In this document: piece by piece, positions 44,418 to 53,133 of the stretch | Layout: every line of letters starts with the position of its first letter | How positions within the stretch are numbered: the first letter of the stretch is position 1 | Source: Bradyrhizobium sp. | GTDB lineage: Bacteria > Pseudomonadota > Alphaproteobacteria > Rhizobiales > Xanthobacteraceae | NCBI RefSeq assembly: GCF_022844465.1 | Contig: NZ_JALHLP010000001.1 | Location: forward strand, 1,171,362-1,235,361 | Reading direction: 5' to 3' | DNA length: 64,000 nucleotides | Notes under the pieces: generated by a model | The model's input: the letters and a program-made list of their open reading frames with translations, nothing else | Database searches by the model: none | What the model was told of the DNA's origin: nothing | Made by a program: the position numbers and the translations under genes

Positions 44418-45977
44418 GTGGCAGACGGAAACGAAAAAGCTCTGACAATGATGGCGGGAACAACTCTCACAGTTGGCGATCTGTTTCGCGCGAGCGCCGT
44501 GATCCGAAAATCGTCAGTCGCCATCGAATACCAGGGACGCCAAGTCAGCTATGGACAGCTCCTCGACCGGGTGAATCGTGCAACCTCGATGCTGGTGGAC
44601 CAGGGTCTTCGCAGAGGCGACCGCGTGGCATTGCTTTCACGCAATCGACCCGAGTATCTCGAAGTAGAGCTGGCGGCCGCCAATCTCGGCGTCATCACGG
44701 CCTGCCTGAACTGGCGGTTGTCGCAGAAGGAGCTCGCCTATTGTATCGATTTGGTCTCGCCGAAGCTCTTGATTATTGAAGAAGAACTCGCCGGAGATTT
44801 CGAGCTTTCTCCGGCAGGAGACCCCAGGATCGTCAAGATCGGCCCACAATACGAAGATATGCTGCAAGCCCAAGACGGTCATGCGCCTCGCATTGCAGCG
44901 GAGTCCGAGGATGGGCTGGTTATCCTCTACACCAGTGGGACCACCGGCCTGCCCAAAGGGGCCGTGATTTCGCATCGAGCGATGATCACGCGGGCGCTGG
45001 TGTTCGGCTCCGAGCTGAGCATTTCGCACCGCGATGCCTTTGTGGCCTGGGCGCCGCTGTTTCACATGGCATCCACCGACCAAAGTCTGGCGACCCTGTT
45101 GCGCGGCGGAACGGTCATCGTGGTCGATGGATTCCAGGTCGAACCGCTATTGTCTGCTTTGGAGCGCCATCGGATCGGCTGGTTTGTCTTGATCCCAGGC
45201 ATGATCGAAGCATTCATCGCCGGCTTCAAGGCGCAGAACCCTACCATAAAGGGCGTTGGTCTGTGCGGCGCAATGGCCGATCTGGTTCCTCCGCATGTCA
45301 TCGCCGAAGTGACTAACCTGCTGCGGGCTCCCTACGTCAACAGCTTTGGTTCGACCGAGACCGGTTTGCCGCCGGCAACCAGATCGTTGATCCCGCTAGG
45401 CGAGATACCCACCAGCCTGGCGAAACAACAGAGCGCCTTCTGTGACATCAAGCTCGTCGATTCCGGCGACAATGAGGTTCCGATTGGTGCGCCGGGAGAG
45501 TTGGCCATTCGCAGCCCGACTTTGTTCTCCGGCTATTGGAAAGCCGATGAGACCAACGCACGCGACTTTCGCGGCGGGTGGTTTCACATGGGCGACGTGT
45601 TTCGACGCAACGACGACGGCTCGCTCGATTTCGTCGATCGAGCCAAGTACATGATCAAGTCCGGCGGCGAAAATGTCTATCCTGCCGAGATCGAGCGCGT
45701 CCTGATGAGTGATGCAGGGATCACCGAGGCCGCGGTCGTGCGTGTTCCCGATGCGAAATGGGGTGAAGTTCCCGTGGCATTCGTATCCCGCCGCGACACC
45801 ACAGTCACCGAGGCCAGTTTGCTTGCTCTGTGCCGCCGCGATCTTGCCGGATACAAATGTCCCAGGCAGTTCCGGTTCATTGATTTTTCCGAGTTTCCGC
45901 GGTCCACCAGCGGCAAGGTTCAACGCCACGAGCTCGAAGCCAGGCTGGCGGGCGAAAGGCAACGGACAAACAGTTGA
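44418..45977 (+). CDS. AMP-forming acyl-CoA synthetase
   Basis: A 519-residue adenylate-forming enzyme of the fatty-acid/aromatic acid CoA ligase type. The P-loop YTSGTTGLPKGAVISH, FGSTETG, GWFHMGDV, DRAKYMIKSGGENVYPAEIE and the C-terminal lysine motif STSGKVQRHELEA are all intact. The GTG start at 44418 has a strong GGAGG seven bases upstream, and the frame further up is not supported. It leads an operon with the nitroreductase, thiolase-like and DUF35 genes. Confidence 0.88.
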   Translation: MADGNEKALTMMAGTTLTVGDLFRASAVIRKSSVAIEYQGRQVSYGQLLDRVNRATSMLVDQGLRRGDRVALLSRNRPEYLEVELAAANLGVITACLNWRLSQKELAYCIDLVSPKLLIIEEELAGDFELSPAGDPRIVKIGPQYEDMLQAQDGHAPRIAAESEDGLVILYTSGTTGLPKGAVISHRAMITRALVFGSELSISHRDAFVAWAPLFHMASTDQSLATLLRGGTVIVVDGFQVEPLLSALERHRIGWFVLIPGMIEAFIAGFKAQNPTIKGVGLCGAMADLVPPHVIAEVTNLLRAPYVNSFGSTETGLPPATRSLIPLGEIPTSLAKQQSAFCDIKLVDSGDNEVPIGAPGELAIRSPTLFSGYWKADETNARDFRGGWFHMGDVFRRNDDGSLDFVDRAKYMIKSGGENVYPAEIERVLMSDAGITEAAVVRVPDAKWGEVPVAFVSRRDTTVTEASLLALCRRDLAGYKCPRQFRFIDFSEFPRSTSGKVQRHELEARLAGERQRTNS

Positions 45978-46058
45978 TAGACACACGCCTCGCATCGCAA
46001 ATTTATTAGAACGAGAACTGCTCGCGGCAGGCAAAGCAACGCAATCGGAGACGGAAAC

Positions 46059-46778
46059 ATGAATGTCGAAGAAGCTATTTTGACACGGCGCTCGGTCAGG
46101 CGATTTCTTCCCAAGCCGGTTCCAGAACAGGTCGTGCGGAAAATCATCGAGGTATCGGCACATGCGCCAAGTGGCCACAACATCCAGCCGTGGAAGGTCT
46201 ACGCGGTTGCGGGCGAGTTGAGGGATCGGATCTGCGCGGAGATCCTGAACGCTGCCGAAACCGAGCCGGACAAGCATCGGCCGGAATATGAGTATTATCC
46301 AACCGAATGGCATGAGCCCTATATCGGGCGCCGGCGCGAACTCGGTTACGACCTTTACGCAAAGCTTGGCATTGCCCGCGACGACGTCGCCGCGCGCACC
46401 TCGCAGATGAACCGCAACTACCTCTTTTTCGATGCCCCGGTCGGACTTTTCGTGACGATGGACCGCCGCTTGAACACCGGCAGCTATATCGACATGGGTA
46501 TGTTCTTGCAGAACATCCTGCTCGCCGCGCGCGATCATGGCCTGCACACCTGTGGCCAGGCCGCGTTCACCTGGTATCACGACATCATCCGCAAGCAACT
46601 TTCGTTTGACGACACCGAAATCCTGATTTGTGGCGTGGCGCTGGGTTACGAGGACACGGCTGCGCCCGAAAACAGGCTCGTCACCAAGCGGGTCCCAATC
46701 GATACCTACGCCAAGTTCTTCGGATTCTCCGGCAGCAGTGCCGGTGCCGCTTCGGCGCGCACGACGGCCGGAAGCTGA
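46059..46778 (+). CDS. Nitroreductase family protein
   Basis: A 239-residue FMN-dependent nitroreductase-fold protein. The N-terminal FMN phosphate motif TRRSVRRF is at residues 9-16, with HAPSGHNIQPWKVY near 35-48. The C-terminal part has GMFLQNILLAARDHGLHTCG and ICGVALGYED. Family members reduce nitro groups, quinones or activated double bonds. In this acyl-CoA context an enoyl or dienoyl reductase role is possible but unproven. It lies 81 bp after the synthetase and 30 bp before the thiolase-like gene. Confidence 0.83.
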   Translation: MNVEEAILTRRSVRRFLPKPVPEQVVRKIIEVSAHAPSGHNIQPWKVYAVAGELRDRICAEILNAAETEPDKHRPEYEYYPTEWHEPYIGRRRELGYDLYAKLGIARDDVAARTSQMNRNYLFFDAPVGLFVTMDRRLNTGSYIDMGMFLQNILLAARDHGLHTCGQAAFTWYHDIIRKQLSFDDTEILICGVALGYEDTAAPENRLVTKRVPIDTYAKFFGFSGSSAGAASARTTAGS

Positions 46779-46808
46779 CCTTCACGCATGACCCCTGGCG
46801 GAGACCAA

Positions 46809-47999
46809 ATGCCTTCCATTCGTAAACAAACGCTACGCGGCAAGGTCGCGATAATCGGTATCGGAATGTCGTCGGTCGGCAAGGTACCGGGAAAGAGCCC
46901 GTTGTGGCTAGCCGCTGACGCCGCAGGGAAAGCGCTGGCCGATGCCGGAATCGGGAAAAACGAGATCGACGGCGTGCTATCGAGCCATGCGTTCGCTTCT
47001 CCCTTCCATCGCTTCAGCGTCGCATTCAGCGAGTATTTCGGTATTCAGCCAACCTTTTCCAACACGCTTCAGGTGTCTGGCGCCACCGCGGCGACGATGT
47101 TCAATATCGGCGCGGCCGCCATTCACAGCGGCCTCGCCGAGGTCGTCCTCGTGGTCGGCGGCGACAGCCTGCTGACCGGCCTGACGCCCGATCTGGCGCT
47201 GCGTTCGATGACGGAAAGCCGCGATCAGCAGTATGAAATGCCGTTCGGCATTCCGGTTGCGAATACCTTTGCCATGACGGCACACCGGCATATGAAGGAT
47301 TTCGGTACCACATCGGAACAGTTGGCCGAAGTCGCCGTGGTCCAGCGCCGTCATGCGATGCGTACCCCCGGCGCGCAGCAGACTACCCCGATCACGGTGG
47401 ACGAAGTGCTGAACTCGGGCATGGTGACGACACCGTATCACAAGCTTGATTGCTCGCTGATCTCGGATGGTGGCGCGGCATTCATCCTGACATCGGCCGA
47501 ACATGCCAAGGCGCTCGGCATCAAAAACCCGATCTACATCCTCGGCGGCGGCGAGTGTTACACCCACGAACATATCTTCCTGATGCCGTCGCTGACGACC
47601 ACCGGCGCAGTCGAGTCAAGCCGCAGGGCTTACGACATGGCGGGGTATGGCCCGAAAGATATGGACCTTGCCGGCGTATACGACTGTTTCACCGGTACCG
47701 TTATCATGATGCTGGAAGATCTCGGTTTCTGCCCCAAGGGCGAGGGCGGCCGCTTCGTCGAGGACGGGCAGATGACCTATGGCGGCCAAATTCCGTCAAA
47801 TACCCATGGCGGGTTGTTGTCATTCGCGCATTCAGGAATCCCTGGATCGCTGTTTCATTTTCATGAGGTAATCGCGCAACTGCGGGGTCAGTGTGGCCCG
47901 CGTCAGGTACCGGACGCCCAGCTCGGACTGGTCCACAGCCTAGGCGCCGGTTTTGCAACCAACGCCACCACCATCCTGGGGACGGAGAACACGCTGTGA
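46809..47999 (+). CDS. Thiolase-like protein of the SCP-x/Ltp aldolase group (pair 1)
   Basis: A 396-residue thiolase-fold protein of the lipid-transfer/SCP-x class. It has KVAIIGIGMSSVGKVPGKSP at the N terminus, CSLISDGGAAFILTS, AGVYDCFTGTVIMMLEDLGF and IPSNTHGGLLSFAHS. At the position of the thiolase nucleophile it reads QVSGATAATM, with no Cys, which argues against ordinary thiolysis and for a retro-aldol lyase of the Ltp2 kind. Such lyases need a DUF35 partner, and a DUF35 gene follows directly. The ATG at 46809 has GGAG six bases upstream. Confidence 0.82.
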   Translation: MPSIRKQTLRGKVAIIGIGMSSVGKVPGKSPLWLAADAAGKALADAGIGKNEIDGVLSSHAFASPFHRFSVAFSEYFGIQPTFSNTLQVSGATAATMFNIGAAAIHSGLAEVVLVVGGDSLLTGLTPDLALRSMTESRDQQYEMPFGIPVANTFAMTAHRHMKDFGTTSEQLAEVAVVQRRHAMRTPGAQQTTPITVDEVLNSGMVTTPYHKLDCSLISDGGAAFILTSAEHAKALGIKNPIYILGGGECYTHEHIFLMPSLTTTGAVESSRRAYDMAGYGPKDMDLAGVYDCFTGTVIMMLEDLGFCPKGEGGRFVEDGQMTYGGQIPSNTHGGLLSFAHSGIPGSLFHFHEVIAQLRGQCGPRQVPDAQLGLVHSLGAGFATNATTILGTENTL

Positions 48000-48016
48000 T
48001 CTCGCCTGAGGACGCC

Positions 48017-48415
48017 ATGAAGAAACCGATGCCCGCGCCCGACGCAGATTCTGCAGCCTTCTGGCGCGGCATGCGCGACGGCGCATTGCTGCTTCAGCAC
48101 TGCGGCGATTGCGGCAATGTGCAATATTATCAGCAGGCGATGTGTCGTCAATGCGGCGGCGAAGATCTCGCGCATCGAGCGGCCAGCGGGCGCGGGAGGG
48201 TGCATTCCTTCAGCGTTGTGCATCGCGCGCCAGGGCCAGCCTTCAAGGCCGACATTCCCTATGCTGTTCTGCTCGTCGACCTTGAAGAAGGACCGCGGAT
48301 GATCAGTACCTATACAGGCGGCAAGCCCGAGGATGTCGTGTTCGACATGGAGGTCATGCTCGTCTGCGAAAAGGTCAATGACGAGATCACACTGCCCCGC
48401 TTCAGGAAGGCCTGA
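48017..48415 (+). CDS. Zn-ribbon/OB-fold DUF35 protein (partner of thiolase-like protein, pair 1)
   Basis: A 132-residue protein with a rubredoxin-like zinc ribbon (CGDCG near residues 30-34 and CRQCGG near 43-48) and an OB fold (ASGRGRVHSFSVVHRAPGPA, IPYAVLLVDLEEG). DUF35 proteins bind acyl-CoA and activate SCP-x/Ltp-type thiolase or aldolase partners. It begins 17 bp after the thiolase-like gene. The ATG at 48017 has GAGG upstream; a GTG overlapping the preceding stop is a possible alternative. Confidence 0.85.
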   Translation: MKKPMPAPDADSAAFWRGMRDGALLLQHCGDCGNVQYYQQAMCRQCGGEDLAHRAASGRGRVHSFSVVHRAPGPAFKADIPYAVLLVDLEEGPRMISTYTGGKPEDVVFDMEVMLVCEKVNDEITLPRFRKA

Positions 48416-48432
48416 CTTGAGACCCCCATTGG

Positions 48433-50031
48433 CTACATCCGGAATGCGCCGAACTTCGTTCTCTTTGCGGGCGTCCGCCCGGCGAGATCCAGCAGCAGCG
48501 CCATGACGTCGCGGGTCTCGACCGGGTCGATTACCATGTCGCACCATAGATTGCGGGCAAAATTGTAGGGATCCGCGAACGACTCGAAATCCCTGCGGAT
48601 GGGTTGCTTGAATTCCTCGCGCTGCTCGTCGGTCCAGGAGGTGCCCTCGCGCTGGTGAATGTTGTCGCGCACCATCGCGAGCGTTGTCGCCGCCTGCTCC
48701 GGTCCCATCAGAGCGGCGTGGGCGCTCGGCCACATCAGCGTGGCGTTCGGTTTGAACGCGCGGCCAAGCATTGCGAAATAGGCCGCCGCATATGAGCCGC
48801 CGGTAATAATGGTGTATTTCGGCACGTCGGCGCACGCCATCGCAGTCATGAACTTGGCGCCATGCTTGGCGATGCCCTGCCGCTCGACGGCGGACCCGAC
48901 CATAAAGCCGGAGACATCAACCAGGAACAGGAGCGGGATATCGCGCTTGCAGCATAATTGGATGAAGTGCGCGCCCTTGATCGCGCTTTCCGAGAACAGC
49001 ACACCGTCGTTGGCCAGAATGCCGATCTCAAAGCCATTGATGCGGGCGAATCCGCACATCATGGTTTCGCCGTGAAGATGCTTGAACTCCTGAAAGCGGC
49101 TGCCGTCGATGAGACGTGCGACGATCTCCCGGTTGTCCGTCGGGATGCGCCGGTTGGCGCTGACGATTCCATAGATTTCCTCGATCGCATGGCAAGGCGG
49201 CTCACCCAGCTCGACCGTCCAGCGCAATCGCGGCGGCTCTCCCAGGTTGGCGACGATGTCGCGCACGATCGCCAGCGCGTGGCTGTCATTCTCGGCGATA
49301 TGGTCGGTGACGCCGCTGATCCGGCTGTGCATCTGTGCGCCGCCGAGCGGTTCGACCTCGATGATCTCACCGGTCGCGGCAAATACCAGTTGCGGGCTGC
49401 CGAGAAACATCGCGCCCTGATTGCGCACGATCACCACCTCGTCACAGAGCGCCGGAATATACGCGCCACCGGCGGTTGACGGGCCGTGAACGACGGCGAT
49501 CTGGGCGATGTTCTCGGCCGACATCTTGACCTGATTGTACATGATCGATCCGGCCTGCCCTTCGTCAGGAAAGATATTGGCGATATCCGGCAGGAAGCCA
49601 CCGCCTGACTGCACCAAGGTGATGCAGGGCAGCCGGTGTTGCCAGGCAAACAACTGGGCGCGGGTATGCTTTTTCGTTGTCATGCCGAACAGCGTTCCGC
49701 CCTTCACGGTGGCGTCGTTAGCGATAAGCATGCAACTGCGCCCGCAAACCTGTCCGACGCCCGTGATGATTGTCGCACCCGGCGGCACGCCGTCGTACAT
49801 CCCCTCGCCCGCCAAGTGACCGAACTCGAGAAACGGCGAACCGGGATCGATCAGCGCCGTGATGCGTTCGCGCGGCAGCAGCTGTCCGCGCGATTTGTGC
49901 AAGGCGCGGGCCTTGGTGGAACCGCCTTGGCTGGCGTCCATCCGGCGCTTCTGGAGATCGGCGATCCGTTCCAGATAATGCGCGCGATTGAGCTTGAACT
50001 CGTCCGACCCGGTCGCGACAGTGGATTTCAT
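48433..50031 (-). CDS. Acyl-CoA carboxylase carboxyltransferase (beta) subunit 1
   Basis: A 532-residue carboxyltransferase of the methylcrotonyl-/geranyl-CoA carboxylase beta type. It has LLPRERITALIDPGSPFLEF, GMYDGVPPGATIITGVG, AVVHGPSTAGGAYIPALCDE and GGAQMHSRISGVTDH, with the second half-domain containing GIAKHGAKFMTAMA and the AlaAlaTyr region GGSYAAAYFAM. The start at 50031 (MKSTVATGSDEF) is chosen because the paralogue at 51507 starts equivalently; an earlier ATG at 50100 abuts the operator. It is divergent from the rest of the carboxylase operon, which encodes a second beta subunit and the biotin subunit. Confidence 0.88.
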   Translation of the reverse strand: MKSTVATGSDEFKLNRAHYLERIADLQKRRMDASQGGSTKARALHKSRGQLLPRERITALIDPGSPFLEFGHLAGEGMYDGVPPGATIITGVGQVCGRSCMLIANDATVKGGTLFGMTTKKHTRAQLFAWQHRLPCITLVQSGGGFLPDIANIFPDEGQAGSIMYNQVKMSAENIAQIAVVHGPSTAGGAYIPALCDEVVIVRNQGAMFLGSPQLVFAATGEIIEVEPLGGAQMHSRISGVTDHIAENDSHALAIVRDIVANLGEPPRLRWTVELGEPPCHAIEEIYGIVSANRRIPTDNREIVARLIDGSRFQEFKHLHGETMMCGFARINGFEIGILANDGVLFSESAIKGAHFIQLCCKRDIPLLFLVDVSGFMVGSAVERQGIAKHGAKFMTAMACADVPKYTIITGGSYAAAYFAMLGRAFKPNATLMWPSAHAALMGPEQAATTLAMVRDNIHQREGTSWTDEQREEFKQPIRRDFESFADPYNFARNLWCDMVIDPVETRDVMALLLDLAGRTPAKRTKFGAFRM

Positions 50032-50101
50032 CGCGGTCAATTCGCCGCCCCCCAAGAACCTGAACCCAACAGGAAATACAGGCTTGATCGCCTTTGACAT
50101 T

Positions 50102-50119
50102 TTCTAACATTCGTTCGTT
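50102..50119. promoter_or_regulatory. Operator copy G1 (TTCTAAC-ATTC-GTTCG)
   Basis: A regulon palindrome with the variant right arm GTTCG, 70 bp upstream of the leftward carboxyltransferase start. It forms a tandem pair with copy G2. Confidence 0.65.
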
Positions 50120-50137
50120 TTCGAACGATTGTTAGGT
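50120..50137. promoter_or_regulatory. Operator copy G2 (TTCGAAC-GATT-GTTAG)
   Basis: The second copy of the tandem, centre-to-centre 18 bp from G1, in the same divergent promoter region; the rightward gene starts at 50296. Confidence 0.75.
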
Positions 50138-50295
50138 TGAAATCCTAAGCGCTTCTGCCTAAAGATAGCAAGCAATTGGTGCCGCCGACTTCAGCCGGCT
50201 GCCTCGCAAACGACAAACTCGACGGCGTTCCCGAGAAAGCTTCCGGTTCTCACCTTAGAAATAACGCAGGTTTCGGCCGGCGGCGGAGTTCCGAC

Positions 50296-51459
50296 ATGGA
50301 CTTTGATCTCACGCACGAGCAACGGCAGATTTACGAATACGGCGACATGGTCGCCAAGCAATTCGACCGTAAGTACTGGATGGATTGCGCCGACAAGCAC
50401 GTATTCCCTCACGCCCTCTACAGCAGGGTTGCGGAGGATGGCTTCGTCGGAACCATGGTGCCCGAGGAGTATGGCGGCTCCGGGCAAGGCATGGTCGAGA
50501 TGCACCTGTTCCTCGAAGGACTATCGAACAACGGCATTCCGCTGCTCAATCTTGTCGTGGGCGCCGCGATGAGCTTGGGATTCATGGCCAAGTACGGCAG
50601 TGAGGCGCAGAAGATGCGCTATCTGCCCGACGCCTGCGCCGGCAAGACGCGCTTTTGCTTCGCCATCACCGAGCCCGACGCTGGAACCAATACGATACGT
50701 ACTTCCACAATGGCGAAGAAGCGAGGCAATCGCTACGCGCTGAGCGGCCAGAAGACGTTTATCACCGACGCCGACGGCGCGGACTACGCCCTGGTGGTGA
50801 CGCGGACGACGCCTCATACGGAGGTTCAGAAAAAGACCGACGGCTTCACCCTGTTTGTGGTCGACCTGAAGGCCAAGGGGGTGGCGAAGCAATACATACC
50901 GGTGAGCATCCCGGCGCCGGAAACGCAGTGGCAAATATTCTTCGACGAAGTCGATCTTGGGCCAGAGGACATTGTCGGCGAAGTCGACAAGGGATTCGGC
51001 ATTCTGTTCAAAAGCCTCAATCCTGAACGCATTCTCGTCGGTTCGATTTCCTGCGGTCTAGGCCGCTATGCCCTCAACCGCGCGGTCGAGTACGCGAAGG
51101 AGCGGCGCGTTTTCAACAACGTGCCGATCGGTTCCTATCAGGGCTTGCAGCATCCGTTGGCCAGCGCCCGCACCGACGTCGAGCTGGCTTCTCTGATGAC
51201 GCTGAAAGCTGCCTGGATCTTCGATCAGGGCCGCGAAGCCGGCGAATTCTCCAATATGGCCAAGCTTGCCGCCGCCGACGCCGGCATCAAGGCCGTGGAT
51301 ACTGCGCTGCAATGCTTCGGCGGCAACGGGTTCACCAAGGAGTATGGCATCTTCGATATCTACCCGCTGGTGCGGCTATTGAAGACCGCCCCGCTCAATC
51401 GCGAAATGATCCTCAACTACATCGGCGAACACGTGATGGGTCTGCCCCGCAGTTACTAG
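50296..51459 (+). CDS. Acyl-CoA dehydrogenase
   Basis: A 387-residue acyl-CoA dehydrogenase starting MDFDLTHEQRQIYEYGDMVA. FAITEPDAGTNTIRTS (variant of TEPGAGSD) is near residues 127-142, followed by GQKTFITDADGADYALV. The C-terminal part has QCFGGNGFTKEYGIFDIYPLVRL split over two helices. The GGNGF and TEPDAGTN variants are common in branched or citronellyl-CoA-type dehydrogenases. It precedes carboxylase genes, so its product may be a 3-methyl-2-enoyl-CoA suitable for gamma-carboxylation. The ATG at 50296 has GGAG nine bases upstream. Confidence 0.87.
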   Translation: MDFDLTHEQRQIYEYGDMVAKQFDRKYWMDCADKHVFPHALYSRVAEDGFVGTMVPEEYGGSGQGMVEMHLFLEGLSNNGIPLLNLVVGAAMSLGFMAKYGSEAQKMRYLPDACAGKTRFCFAITEPDAGTNTIRTSTMAKKRGNRYALSGQKTFITDADGADYALVVTRTTPHTEVQKKTDGFTLFVVDLKAKGVAKQYIPVSIPAPETQWQIFFDEVDLGPEDIVGEVDKGFGILFKSLNPERILVGSISCGLGRYALNRAVEYAKERRVFNNVPIGSYQGLQHPLASARTDVELASLMTLKAAWIFDQGREAGEFSNMAKLAAADAGIKAVDTALQCFGGNGFTKEYGIFDIYPLVRLLKTAPLNREMILNYIGEHVMGLPRSY

Positions 51460-51506
51460 GGCACGGCCCGGAACGAGATCGCTTTCAAGGAACAAGGTCG
51501 TCTGCA

Positions 51507-53114
51507 ATGGCTCTCATGAAGTCCGACGTTTCAGCTGCGAGCGAAGAGTATCGCCGCAACCGCGACGCGTACAGCTTGAGAATCGCCGATCTGCACGGCC
51601 GCCGATCAGCCGCCATGGTCGGCGGCCCGGAACGGGCTCGGCAACTGCACAAGGAACGCAAACAACTGCTGCCGCGCGAACGGATCGCTGCGCTCCTCGA
51701 TCCCGGCTCGCCGTTCCTCGAACTTTGCCAGCTCGCGGGCGAAGGCATGTATGACGGCGTGCCGCCCGGCGGCAGCATTATCACCGGGGTAGGAATCGTG
51801 TCGGGCCGCGCCTGCATGATCATCGCCAACGACGCCACGGTGAAAGGCGGTACCTACTACGGTATCACCTGCAAAAAGCACGTCCGCGCGCAGAAATTCG
51901 CATGGCAACATCGCCTGCCCTGCATCACCATGGTGCAGTCCGGCGGCGCCAACCTCCCGGACCAACCCAACATCTTTCCCGACGACGGACAGTTCGGCTC
52001 GATCTTCTACAACCAGATCCGGATGTCGAGCGAGGGAATTGCGCAGATCGCAATTGTGCACGGGCCCTCGACCGCCGGCGGCGCCTACATGCCGGCGCTC
52101 TGCGATGAAACCGTCATCATCCGCAATCAGGGCGCCATGTTCCTGGGTGGACCGCAACTGGTCTATGCGGCGACCAGGGAAGAGGTCGGCGTGGAAGCGC
52201 TCGGCGGCGGCGAAATGCACAGCCGCGTCAGCGGCGTTACCGACCATCTGGCGGAAAGCGACAGCCACGCGATCGCGATTACCCGCGATATCGTCGCCCA
52301 TCTCGGCGACACTCCCGCACAACGCTGGAACGTGGCGCCGGCGCGTGAGCCGCGCTTCGACCCCGGAGACATTTACGGGCTGATCAGCGCGGATCCGCGC
52401 ATTCCCAACAACAATCGGGAGATTGTCGCGCGTCTTGTCGACGGCAGCGAGTTTCACGAATTCAAGCCGCTATACGGCGAGACGTTGATCACCGGCTTCG
52501 CCCGCATCATGGGCTTCGAGATCGGGATTGTCTGCAACAACGGCGTGCTGTTTTCCGAATGCGCGCTGAAGGCGACCCACTTCATCGACCTCTGCTGCAA
52601 GCGCAACATCCCGCTGCTGTTCATGGCCGATGTCACCGGCTTCATGGTCGGGCGCGAGGCGGAAGAAGGCGGCATCGCCAAGCACGGCGCCAAGATGATC
52701 ACGGCGATGGCCAGCGCCAACGTGCCGAAATACACCCTGATCATCGGTAATTCCTACGGTGCCGGCTATCTGGCGATGTGTGGCCGCGCCTTCAAGCCGC
52801 ATGCGATGATGATGTGGCCGCACGGGCGCTCCGCGATCATGGGGCCGGATCAGGCGGCCAATACGCTTGCGATGGTTCGGGACGATATCCACAAGCGCGA
52901 CGGCACGAACTGGACCGACGAAGAGCGCGAGGCCTATCGCGCGCCGGTGCGCAAGACATTCGAGGATTTCGCAAACGCCTACAATTTCGCGCGCAACACC
53001 TGGTGCGACATGGTGATCGATCCGCTCGAGACCCGCCACGTAATAGCCCTCTTGCTCGATTTGGCCGGCCGGCTGCCGCAGCAGGAAACCGACTTCGGCG
53101 TATTCAGGATGTGA
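51507..53114 (+). CDS. Acyl-CoA carboxylase carboxyltransferase (beta) subunit 2
   Basis: A 535-residue paralogue of the gene at 48433. It keeps LLPRERIAALLDPGSPFLEL, GMYDGVPPGGSIITGVG, IVHGPSTAGGAYMPALCDE, GGGEMHSRVSGVTDH and YGAGYLAMCGRAFKPHAM. It starts 47 bp after the dehydrogenase and lies 19 bp before the biotin-carboxylase subunit, so it is the natural partner of that subunit. The family carboxylates 3-methylcrotonyl-CoA, geranyl-CoA or related branched enoyl-CoAs; the substrate cannot be told by eye. Confidence 0.9.
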   Translation: MALMKSDVSAASEEYRRNRDAYSLRIADLHGRRSAAMVGGPERARQLHKERKQLLPRERIAALLDPGSPFLELCQLAGEGMYDGVPPGGSIITGVGIVSGRACMIIANDATVKGGTYYGITCKKHVRAQKFAWQHRLPCITMVQSGGANLPDQPNIFPDDGQFGSIFYNQIRMSSEGIAQIAIVHGPSTAGGAYMPALCDETVIIRNQGAMFLGGPQLVYAATREEVGVEALGGGEMHSRVSGVTDHLAESDSHAIAITRDIVAHLGDTPAQRWNVAPAREPRFDPGDIYGLISADPRIPNNNREIVARLVDGSEFHEFKPLYGETLITGFARIMGFEIGIVCNNGVLFSECALKATHFIDLCCKRNIPLLFMADVTGFMVGREAEEGGIAKHGAKMITAMASANVPKYTLIIGNSYGAGYLAMCGRAFKPHAMMMWPHGRSAIMGPDQAANTLAMVRDDIHKRDGTNWTDEEREAYRAPVRKTFEDFANAYNFARNTWCDMVIDPLETRHVIALLLDLAGRLPQQETDFGVFRM

Positions 53115-53133
53115 TGGCAGAGGATATCGTTCG

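Noticed and set aside
46000..46020. TTAGAACGAGAAC as an operator before the nitroreductase gene
   Set aside because: It does not have the N4-spaced arms; the nitroreductase gene is served from the upstream operon promoter.
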